In this document: piece after piece, positions 26,967 to 34,326 of the stretch | Numbering within the stretch: position 1 is the stretch's first letter | Layout of the letters: every line of letters begins with the position of its first letter | Assembly (NCBI RefSeq): GCF_001922305.1 | Contig: NZ_CP018839.1 | Span: 1,116,001-1,180,000 of the forward strand | DNA length: 64,000 nt | Reading direction: 5' to 3' | From: Thauera chlorobenzoica | GTDB lineage: Bacteria; Pseudomonadota; Gammaproteobacteria; Burkholderiales; Rhodocyclaceae | Program-made: the position numbers and the translations under genes | Notes under the pieces: generated by a model | Told to the model about the DNA's origin: nothing | The model's database searches: none | Seen by the model: only the letters and a program-made list of their open reading frames with translations

Positions 26967-28282
26967 CGGATGCCCACCATGGCCGCGGTCTGCGAGCCGC
27001 CGGCCGGCGGTGCGATGCCGGCGCCCACGGAGGCCGCGTACTGCGCCTTCGAACTGTTGTTGATGCGGGCGATCTGGGCGTAGGGCGAGAAGTCCTTGTC
27101 GACGAAGTAGAAGCCGCGCAGGACGTAGAGTTCGGCGTCGCGGTCCTGGTCGTCGTTGGTGATGCGGTGGTAGCCGCCGTCGAGCATCCACTTCGCGCCG
27201 AAGTTCCACGCCCCTTCGACGAAGTAGGTATCGGAGGAAACATCGGTGCCGGCGGTGTCGAGGTCCCGTCCGAGCCAGCCGATGCCCACCTTGCCGCCGC
27301 TGCCGATTTTCATGTGCGCACCGAGATGGATGCGGCGGTCGCTGTCGCTCGAATTGGCGAAGGCGATCGGGGCGGTGCCGTTGAAGAAGAAGGCAGTGGC
27401 GCCCTTGCCGCCGCGTTGCTCGTCGATCGCGGCGGAGATGCCGAAGCGCTCGTCGGTGTACTTCAGCATCGCCGACCAGCCCCGGCAGCTGTTGCTGTCG
27501 GCCGCCGCGCTTTCACCCGCACAGGTTCCGGAGGCCGGCGCACCGCCGGAGGTGTCGCGCGCCAGGCTGTAGGTGGCACCGAGCGAAACCTTGCCGAATT
27601 TGCCGCGCCAGGCCAGGGAATTGTCGTAGCGTGCGTTGGGCAGGTAGGCATCGAGCGAGCCCATGGCGTAGATGTTGGGGCCGAGCAGGTCGGCATCCAT
27701 GGCGTAGATCAGCATCGAATACTGGCGGCCGATCGAGAAGGTGCCGTAGGGCGTTTCGAGGCCGGCGAAGAGCTGACGGCCGAAGAGGCGCCCTCCCTGG
27801 CCCAGGGTGCCGCTGTCGAGGTTGAAACCGGTCTCGAGGGTGGCGATGGCATTGACGTCCGGCGTGATCGCCTTGCTGAAGCGAAAGCCGAGGCGCGAGG
27901 CGATGGTGCCGGTGATGCCCGGCACGCGTGTCAGGCTGCCGGTCTTGGCGCCGTCCTGGATGTTGGTGATGCGTTCCACACCACCGTCGAGGATGCCGTA
28001 GATCGAGAGTCCCTTGGGCAGTCCGGGCATCGCCGAGGCCGGGGCGGCAGCCGGTGCGCTGGCCACTTTCTGTTCGATCCGGGTGACGGCCTTGTCCTGG
28101 CTTTCCTGCTGGGCGAGCAGGCGCTGGATCAATGCGCGCTGTTCGGCCAGCTCGCGCTTTAGGGCCTCGATTTCGCTCTCGGCCTGGGCCGGCAGACTGG
28201 CGCCAATGCCCAGGGCTGCGGCCAGGGCGAGGACCAGCGGCTTTGCGGTGACGCGGTGCTTGTGCGGAAAGTCGATTCTCAT
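26954..28282 (-). CDS. Outer-membrane porin with N-terminal coiled coil
   Basis: Gram-negative porin of 442 residues. A signal peptide (PAQA|ES after about residue 33) is followed by a coiled-coil stretch (EIEALKRELAEQRALIQRLL) and an Ala/Pro linker, then a 16-strand-type beta-barrel of the betaproteobacterial porin family ending in YRF, the outer-membrane assembly signal. The ATG at 28282 has GAGGAGATG upstream; earlier open frame is non-coding. It lies just downstream of an orphan TRAP binding protein transcribed in the same direction, so it may supply outer-membrane entry for the same compounds. Three prime end overlaps the M42 gene. Confidence 0.92.
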   Translation of the reverse strand: MRIDFPHKHRVTAKPLVLALAAALGIGASLPAQAESEIEALKRELAEQRALIQRLLAQQESQDKAVTRIEQKVASAPAAAPASAMPGLPKGLSIYGILDGGVERITNIQDGAKTGSLTRVPGITGTIASRLGFRFSKAITPDVNAIATLETGFNLDSGTLGQGGRLFGRQLFAGLETPYGTFSIGRQYSMLIYAMDADLLGPNIYAMGSLDAYLPNARYDNSLAWRGKFGKVSLGATYSLARDTSGGAPASGTCAGESAAADSNSCRGWSAMLKYTDERFGISAAIDEQRGGKGATAFFFNGTAPIAFANSSDSDRRIHLGAHMKIGSGGKVGIGWLGRDLDTAGTDVSSDTYFVEGAWNFGAKWMLDGGYHRITNDDQDRDAELYVLRGFYFVDKDFSPYAQIARINNSSKAQYAASVGAGIAPPAGGSQTAAMVGIRYRF

Positions 28283-28364
28283 TGCATCTCCTCGGATATT
28301 TTTATGATGATTGAGCGCGGACGAAGCCGTGCCCCTGCTCCCGTGGCCGGGAACATGCGTCGGC

Positions 28365-28389
28365 GCACCACCGCCGGATGCGGTGGTGC
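28365..28389. repeat. Hairpin between TRAP binding protein and porin
   Basis: GCACCACCGC-CGGAT-GCGGTGGTGC, perfect 10-base arms. It lies in the 212-base gap between the binding-protein stop and the porin start, with no T-run, and could shape relative expression of the two genes in one leftward transcript. Confidence 0.6.
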
Positions 28390-28494
28390 CGGTCGTGCTG
28401 GAAAGGTGTCCGGTCCCGGCGCGGATGCTTCCCGCCCCGGCGCCGGCCATTGACGGGCGGACGCCGGCGCCATCGCCGGGTGGCGGGTTCGGGC

Positions 28495-29526
28495 TTACTT
28501 GCGCCCGGAGTGGTGCTGGACGAGGGCGACCGCATCCTCGTACAGCTTCCGGCCGTCGGCACCCTTGGCGGAGACTTCCTCGATCCACTCTTCGATGACC
28601 GGGCGCGTCGCCTGCTGCCACTTGGCCATTTCTTCGGCAGGAAGCCGGTGGACCGTGTTGCCGCGATCGATCACGGTTTGCAGGCCGGCGGCATCGGCGG
28701 TTTTCAACTGCGCGGAAATCCAGGCGGAAGTTTCGCGGCCGCTGTTGTCGTCGATGACCTTCTTCAGCTCCGGCGGCAGGCTGTCGTATTTTTTCCGGTT
28801 CATCACGAACATCTGGACCGTGGTCGACATCGTGTGCTCGCCGCCGAATTCGACCGAGTACTTGGTGAGTTCATGAACCTTGGTCGAGGGGACGACCTCC
28901 CACGGCAGCATGGTGGCTTCGATGATGCCTTTCGAGAGGCTCTCCGCCATCTGCGTCATCGGCATGCCGACCGGGCGCGCACCCAATGAGGCGAGCAGGC
29001 GGGTGGTCAGCCGGGAGGAGCCGCGAATCTTGAGGTCCTTCAGGTCCGCGAGCGATTTCAGCTCCTTGTCGCGAAGGTGCATGGCGAAGCTGCCGGGGAC
29101 CCAGACGGCGATCGGCTTCAGACCGGCGAATTCGCCCATCGTGTGCTTTTCGACGAAATCCCATACCGCGCGCGAACTGCTCTCCTGGTCCGTGCAGATG
29201 AACGGCAGCTCGAACACTTCGGTCAGCGGCAGCCTGCCCGGGGTATAGCCCGGCAGCGTCCAGACGACGTCGGCGACGCCGTCCCGGACCTGGCTCAGCA
29301 ACTGCGGAGCGGTACCGCCCAGCATCATCGCCGGATAGTGCTGGCACTGGATCCGGCCCGCCGATTCGGCTGCGACCTTGTCGCACCACGGGACAACGAA
29401 TTTGACATGGCCTGGAGAGGTCGGCGGCGCGAAATGCGCGACCTTTAGGATGACCTCCTGGGCGTGGGTGATCGTGGGAACGAGCGCAGCGAACATGAGG
29501 CCACGCGCCAATTTGCCGAGTTTCAT
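28495..29526 (-). CDS. Third orphan TRAP solute-binding protein
   Basis: A 343-residue DctP-family binding protein, signal peptide cleaved after residue 22 (THA|QE). It is clearly homologous to the pair at 0.5 and 3.6 kb (same WCDKxAAES, QVRDGVADVVWTLPGYTPGR and MAESLSKGxI blocks) but more divergent. No permease genes lie nearby. GGAGGAAGG precedes the ATG at 29526. A perfect inverted repeat in the upstream region and a divergent MarR gene suggest MarR-type repression. A porin follows in the same direction. Confidence 0.92.
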   Translation of the reverse strand: MKLGKLARGLMFAALVPTITHAQEVILKVAHFAPPTSPGHVKFVVPWCDKVAAESAGRIQCQHYPAMMLGGTAPQLLSQVRDGVADVVWTLPGYTPGRLPLTEVFELPFICTDQESSSRAVWDFVEKHTMGEFAGLKPIAVWVPGSFAMHLRDKELKSLADLKDLKIRGSSRLTTRLLASLGARPVGMPMTQMAESLSKGIIEATMLPWEVVPSTKVHELTKYSVEFGGEHTMSTTVQMFVMNRKKYDSLPPELKKVIDDNSGRETSAWISAQLKTADAAGLQTVIDRGNTVHRLPAEEMAKWQQATRPVIEEWIEEVSAKGADGRKLYEDAVALVQHHSGRK

Positions 29527-29635
29527 GCCTTCCTCCTCCTGGTGTGCCGAACGGCTTCTTCTTCGGGGGGACTCCCCCGCTGACTCTGTGCTTGCGAAAA
29601 CTGCAAATCAGTGTCAAATCGTTTTTATGATTATT

Positions 29636-29658
29636 TATTATCAGGCAACCTGATAATA
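29636..29658. promoter_or_regulatory. Perfect inverted repeat, likely MarR operator
   Basis: TATTATCAGG-CAA-CCTGATAATA, 10-base arms with a 3-base spacer, between the orphan TRAP binding protein and the divergent MarR gene. Size, AT-rich arms and place are typical for a MarR dimer site that controls both genes. Confidence 0.65.
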
Positions 29659-29815
29659 TCGATGATAAGGAGTGTCCATGAAAAAGCAAGGGTTTTATTC
29701 GCTGGGAGTGCTTTGGACGAAAGTTGCAAAGCCTCCGGCGGAGGTGGGTAAAATGATCGGTCGATATCGGCAGGGTTGACGAGCTTCAGCGACATGAACA
29801 CATCGAGGACATTGC

Positions 29816-30364
29816 ATGAACTCCGACGATGACGGCGCCTTGCCCGTCAGCGCAGATCGCCCGGCGGGCGTCTGCTACCTGATCGGGCGGCTCCACCATG
29901 CGCTGGGCCGCCGCATGCGCGATGCGCTGGCACCGCTCGGGTTGAGCGTCGCCCAATACACGGTGCTGTCCTTCCTCGAGGGGCAGGTGCAGATCAGCAA
30001 CGCGCAGCTTGCCGAACGCGCCCTGGTTTCGCCGCAATCGGCCAATGAAATGGTGAAGACCATGGAAGCCAGAGGCTGGGTGTCACGTCAGCCCGACCCC
30101 GGGCACGGGCGGGTCGTCCGCCTCGGGCTGACCGCTGCCGGACGTGCCCAGCTGGCGGAGGCTCACGTGCGGATCTCCAGGCTTGAGGCGCATATGCTGG
30201 GCAGGTTGAGCGAGACCCAGCGCGGGGCGCTGCCGAAGACGCTGCGCGAAGTCCTGCACGCGCTGAGCGCGATGATCATCGACCCGGTGCTGGCCGCGGA
30301 AGTGTCCGGTGACGAGCCCTTCTCCGGGCGCAAGAAGACCGGAAAGTCCGCCCGGAAGGTGTGA
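29816..30364 (+). CDS. MarR-family transcriptional regulator
   Basis: Winged-helix dimeric regulator of 182 residues: helix-turn-helix at about 60-90 (ISNAQLAERALVSPQSANEMVKTMEARGWV) and the wing around residue 100 (DPGHGRVVRLGLTAAG). MarR proteins usually sense small aromatic acids or their CoA esters. It diverges from the third TRAP binding protein and the perfect inverted repeat lies between them, so control of that gene is likely. The C-terminal end is a basic tail (GRKKTGKSARKV). Other targets could be the leftward FAD oxidase gene downstream. Confidence 0.88.
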   Translation: MNSDDDGALPVSADRPAGVCYLIGRLHHALGRRMRDALAPLGLSVAQYTVLSFLEGQVQISNAQLAERALVSPQSANEMVKTMEARGWVSRQPDPGHGRVVRLGLTAAGRAQLAEAHVRISRLEAHMLGRLSETQRGALPKTLREVLHALSAMIIDPVLAAEVSGDEPFSGRKKTGKSARKV

Positions 30365-30438
30365 GCGCAGGCTGGCGGGAAGAGGGGCAAGGTTATCGAT
30401 GAGTTTGCCTGACCCTTGCGTTTGTATCGAAGCCGGCC

Positions 30439-31872
30439 CTAGGCCTCGAGCACGCGGCCGCGGTTGAGGATGCCCTGCGGATCGAGGCAGTTCCTGAGAC
30501 GCGCCATGAGGGCCAGCTCCCCGGCATTGCGCGACATCGGCAAGTAGGCTTTCTTCAGCCGGCCCACGCCGTGTTCGGCCGAGATGCTCCCCCTGTAGCG
30601 CCCTACGCGCGCATAGACCAGCTTCTCCACCGCTTCCCGGTCTTCAGGTGCTGCATACGGGCCGCTGATCAGATGCAGGTTGCCGTCTCCCAGGTGTCCG
30701 AAGAACAGGTGAGCGATGTGGGGGAAGCGCGCTTCCAGATCGGATCGCAACTCTTCCACCAGATCGTTCATCTTCACCAGGGCCACGCTGACGTCGAACG
30801 CTACGCATGGCTTGAGATGAGCCAGTAATTCCGCGATCCCTTCCCGGAACCCCCAAAGCCCTGCCGCCTGCTCGATGGAGCTGGCAATGACCGCGTCTTC
30901 CACGCACCCATCCTCGAGTGCGTTTGCGAGGAACTCCTGCATGGCGGAGTCGCAGACCGGCGCGGCATGTCCCTGGCTTTCCAGCAGTACGTACAACGGA
31001 AAGTGGCCGTCAAGCGGAGGACGCCGCCCCTGCGCCTGGGCGCTGGCGCGAAAAAAACCATCCCACATCAACTCGTAGGCCGTCAGGCCGGGCAGCATCT
31101 CCTTGGCCAGGCGCAGCAGCCGCGTGGCGGCCTGGAAGCTGCGGACTCCGCACAGTGCAGTGCTGCTGGCGCGGCGGGCAGGCTCCAGTTTCAGTGACAA
31201 GCGGGTGATGACCCCGAGCGTTCCCTCGCTTCCGATGAACAATTGCTTGAGGTCGAAGCCGGCATTGTTTTTGATCACCCGGTCCAGCATGTCGACCAGT
31301 GTTCCATCGGCCATCGCCACTTCCAGCCCGAGCACGTTCTGGCGCATCATTCCGTGGCGCAGCACGCGGTTGCCCCCGGCATTGGTCGCGGCATTGCCGC
31401 CGAGCTGGCATGAGCCTCTGGCTCCCAGGTCCAGCGGGAAACTCCACCCTTCGGTGCCGACGTGCTCTTGCAGCTGCTGCAGCGTCACGCCCGCCTGGGC
31501 AATGACCGTGCCCCCCACCGCGTCGAAGTTTTCGATGGCGTTCAGTCGCGCCAGCGACAATGCGATTTCACCCGGAGCCGGATTGGCTCCTCCCGCCAGC
31601 CCGGTCAGGCCGCCCTGGACGACGACGGGAGCCCGGTGGGCATGGCACAGGCGCAGCGCCGCCGCCACCTCCTGCGGGCTGCGGGGCAGCAGCAGGGCCA
31701 GCGGCTGTGCCGAGGGCTCTTCGCTCCAGTCACGGCATGGGCGATCGCGCAATTCGTCGCCGCTCAACACGCGGTCGCAGCCCAGGGCTTCAATCAGCGC
31801 CGTGACCGCCGGAATGCGGGAATTCAAGGGGTTGTCTGTGGATGTAGTCGATGGCATGGGTATGTCCGGCAT
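30439..31872 (-). CDS. FAD-binding oxidase, GlcD/D-lactate dehydrogenase family
   Basis: Vanillyl-alcohol-oxidase-family flavoenzyme of 477 residues that would oxidise a 2-hydroxy acid to a 2-oxo acid. The PCMH FAD domain is at about 55-235 (VVVQGGLTGLAGGANP, then GARGSCQLGGNAATNAGGN) and the C-terminal cap ends with the SISAEHGVGRLKKAYLP histidine motif typical of D-lactate/glycolate/D-2-hydroxyglutarate dehydrogenases. The ATG at 31872 or 31857 could be used. It is downstream of, and collinear with, a ThDP enzyme 118 bases away. Together they could oxidise a hydroxy acid and decarboxylate the product, e.g. mandelate-like chemistry, but that is speculative. Confidence 0.85.
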   Translation of the reverse strand: MPDIPMPSTTSTDNPLNSRIPAVTALIEALGCDRVLSGDELRDRPCRDWSEEPSAQPLALLLPRSPQEVAAALRLCHAHRAPVVVQGGLTGLAGGANPAPGEIALSLARLNAIENFDAVGGTVIAQAGVTLQQLQEHVGTEGWSFPLDLGARGSCQLGGNAATNAGGNRVLRHGMMRQNVLGLEVAMADGTLVDMLDRVIKNNAGFDLKQLFIGSEGTLGVITRLSLKLEPARRASSTALCGVRSFQAATRLLRLAKEMLPGLTAYELMWDGFFRASAQAQGRRPPLDGHFPLYVLLESQGHAAPVCDSAMQEFLANALEDGCVEDAVIASSIEQAAGLWGFREGIAELLAHLKPCVAFDVSVALVKMNDLVEELRSDLEARFPHIAHLFFGHLGDGNLHLISGPYAAPEDREAVEKLVYARVGRYRGSISAEHGVGRLKKAYLPMSRNAGELALMARLRNCLDPQGILNRGRVLEA

Positions 31873-31990
31873 AAGCAGGGGAAAATGGCGATCAGCACCG
31901 GGGCCGCGCCAGCGCCGACCGATCCGGAGGGTGTGTATGTGCAGCAGGCCGGTGGCAACGCGGCGATACGCTACGAGGCGAGCCTTCGCC

Positions 31991-33634
31991 TCACGCTTTC
32001 TGGGCGCGCTGCGACGGGGGCATCAGAAACTCCCACGGCGATACCTCGGCGGCGCGCTCCACCTCGACTTCGATCAGCGCCGGGCCGTCGTCGGCCAGCG
32101 CGCGCTCGAGAACCTGCCGCAACCGGGCCGGCGTGCCCACCCGATAACCCGGCATGCCGAAGCTTTCCGCGAGCTTGACGAAATCCGGATTGGACAGCTC
32201 GGCACCGATGCTGCGGCCATCGAAGCGTTGCTGCTGATCGCGCAGCACGTTGCCGAAGGCGCCGTTGTTGAACACGATGCTGACGACGTTGAGGCGGTGC
32301 TGCACGGCGGTTGCCAGCTCCTGGACACCGAACATGAAGCCGCCATCGCCCGAGATCGACACCACCGCCTTGTCCGGATTGCCCGCCTTGACGCCGAGCG
32401 AGGTCGAGTAGCCGAAGCCGAGCGTGCCCTGGTGGCCGCAGGTCACGAAGCTGCGGGGGGTGTGGACCGGAAAGCCGAAATAGGAGGTGAAACCGGCCTG
32501 GCAGATCTCTTCGACGAAGAAGCCGTCGCGCGGCAGCACCTGCCGGATCGCCTGCAGATAGCCGAGGTGTGGCTGGATCCTGGTGATCGCGGCATCCACC
32601 CGGGTCTTGATCTCCTCGAATTCGAGGCGGCGCGAGGCGCGTGGCGTGCCATCGTTCAGCACTGCGGCGATCAGGCCGCGCGTGGCGGCCTGCGCGTCGC
32701 CGACGACCGGCACCGCCGGCTTGATGCGCGACATCTGGGTCGGATCGATATCGATGTTGACGATCTTTAGATTCGCTGGCGGATCGGGCCACCGGAACCA
32801 CTGCAGTTCGAGCCGCGAGCCGATGCCGATCAGCACGTCGGTGTGCGCCCAGCGCTGAAAGCCGGCCGCGCAGGTGAAGCCGAGGTAGTGGTCGTCCGGC
32901 ACGATGCCGCGTCCGCCACGCCACGACACGACCGGCGCCTGCAGCAGCTCGGCCAGCGCGCGCACCTCCTCATGGGCGTGCTGCGCGCCGCTGCCGACCA
33001 TGATCATCGGGTTGCGGGCGTGTTTGAGCAGGCGCGCGGCTTGCTCGAGCTGGTCGGGATCAGGCGCGATCTGCGCGTATGCGGCCGGGGTGCCGGGCGT
33101 CTCGACCGGGGCCGCCATGCCGAACACTTCCCACGGCATCTCGACCGCGACCGGCCGCGGCCGGCCGGTGGACATCTGGCGGAACGCCTCGGCCATGACG
33201 CCCGGCGCCTCGGCCGGATGGTCGATGCGTGCCGCCCACTTCGTGATCGAGCGCATCGTCGCGAGCTGGTCGGGCAGTTCGTGCAGATGGCCCTTGCCCG
33301 AGCCGATGAAATCGGACGGCACCTGGCCGGTCACGCACAGCACGGGCGCGCTCGCGCCATACGCCGAGCAGACCGCCGCCGACGCATTGAGCACGCCGGG
33401 CCCGGGCACCACCGAGAACACGCCGTGCCGTCCGGTGGATTTCGCATAGCCGAAGGCCATGTAGGCGGTCGCCTGTTCGTGGCGCGGGTGGATGAGCCTG
33501 ATCTGGTCGCGCACGGCGTGCAGTGCATCGAAAAAGCCGTACGTCTGCACCCCCGGGATGCCGAATACCGTGTCGACGCCGTGCACCAGCAGGGACTGGA
33601 CGATCGCCTCGCCGCCCGTCATTTTTTCGGTCAT
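31991..33634 (-). CDS. Thiamine diphosphate enzyme, acetolactate synthase-like
   Basis: ThDP-dependent lyase/ligase of 547 residues: N-terminal PYR domain with catalytic Glu53 (HPRHEQATAYMA), central domain, and C-terminal PP domain with the GDG motif near residue 428 (SISGDGGFMFG, then IVFNNGAFGNV). It resembles the large subunit of acetolactate synthase but no small subunit is present; members of this branch are often benzoylformate-decarboxylase-like or of unknown function. The ATG at 33634 overlaps the stop of a short remnant gene (33631-33786). Product and substrate are not determined. Confidence 0.85.
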   Translation of the reverse strand: MTEKMTGGEAIVQSLLVHGVDTVFGIPGVQTYGFFDALHAVRDQIRLIHPRHEQATAYMAFGYAKSTGRHGVFSVVPGPGVLNASAAVCSAYGASAPVLCVTGQVPSDFIGSGKGHLHELPDQLATMRSITKWAARIDHPAEAPGVMAEAFRQMSTGRPRPVAVEMPWEVFGMAAPVETPGTPAAYAQIAPDPDQLEQAARLLKHARNPMIMVGSGAQHAHEEVRALAELLQAPVVSWRGGRGIVPDDHYLGFTCAAGFQRWAHTDVLIGIGSRLELQWFRWPDPPANLKIVNIDIDPTQMSRIKPAVPVVGDAQAATRGLIAAVLNDGTPRASRRLEFEEIKTRVDAAITRIQPHLGYLQAIRQVLPRDGFFVEEICQAGFTSYFGFPVHTPRSFVTCGHQGTLGFGYSTSLGVKAGNPDKAVVSISGDGGFMFGVQELATAVQHRLNVVSIVFNNGAFGNVLRDQQQRFDGRSIGAELSNPDFVKLAESFGMPGYRVGTPARLRQVLERALADDGPALIEVEVERAAEVSPWEFLMPPSQRAQKA

Positions 33635-33786
33635 GTGGTCCTCCAGCGAAATGGCGCCTCGAATCCGCCTTGTGGCGCAACCCGTAGCGCGGCGAGCGCG
33701 GTGCCGGGTTTGACGACCGATAGCGGGTGGCCGGCGGCGGCGATGCGGGCGCCGACCGCACCGGCCCCGTACAGACAGATTTTCAT
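33631..33786 (-). pseudogene. Ketopantoate reductase (PanE/ApbA) remnant
   Basis: A 51-codon frame starting MKICLYGAGAVGARIA, the NADPH-binding start of 2-dehydropantoate 2-reductase-like proteins, followed by GHPLSVVKPGTALAALR. Normal members are about 300 residues; here an internal part of the Rossmann domain and everything after residue 51 are missing. The remnant's TGA overlaps the ATG of the ThDP enzyme, so it may still be translated and couple to it. Confidence 0.65.
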
Positions 33787-33959
33787 GCTCGTGCTCCCCG
33801 GGTCGTGTTGCGAACGAGGACTGATGTTGCGCCGCATGCGGCCTCGGGTCTGTCCGTTTCCGGCACGGACTGTACGGATCCGGCGGATTTCCGCCGCGGT
33901 CATGCAGCGTCGGCGTGACCACGCCCGATCGAGCGACGTGGGGCTGGAGAAGGGTACGG

Positions 33960-34204
33960 CTGAAGGCGCGCGCGACGCCATGAACCTCCTGCGTGCCGAG
34001 GATGCACTCGAGTGGACCATGCTGAGCCCGTCGGCCCACATCGAGCGGGGGGAACGCACCGGCAGGTTCCGCCTCGGCCGCGACCAGCTCCTGGTCGACG
34101 CCGAGGGCAACAGCCGCATCTCGGTCGAGGACTACGCGCTGGCGATGCTCGACGAGGCGGAAAAGCCGCGGCATCGCCGCTGCCGGTTCACGGTTGGATA
34201 CTGA
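33960..34204 (+). pseudogene. Truncated NAD(P)-binding oxidoreductase (C-terminal piece)
   Basis: The frame ending at 34204 encodes GERTGRFRLGRDQLLVDAEG, ISVEDYALAMLDE and a final RRCRFTVGY, the C-terminal third of YwnB-like NAD(P)-dependent oxidoreductases (about 210 residues when intact). The nucleotide-binding N-terminal part is absent; an ATG at 33980 would give 74 residues. The 5' boundary is uncertain. It lies next to the PanE remnant, so this spot has suffered deletion. Confidence 0.65.
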
Positions 34205-34326
34205 AGAGTCTGCCCAGGGGCGGCGCGCGCGAGCGGGGGTTTCAGGGCGGAGCGCGGAGTTTTTTGGAGCCAGCCCCTGGCGGTAGGATCGTGTCCCGTG
34301 GCGTGCGCCGGCAGGAGATAGGATGC

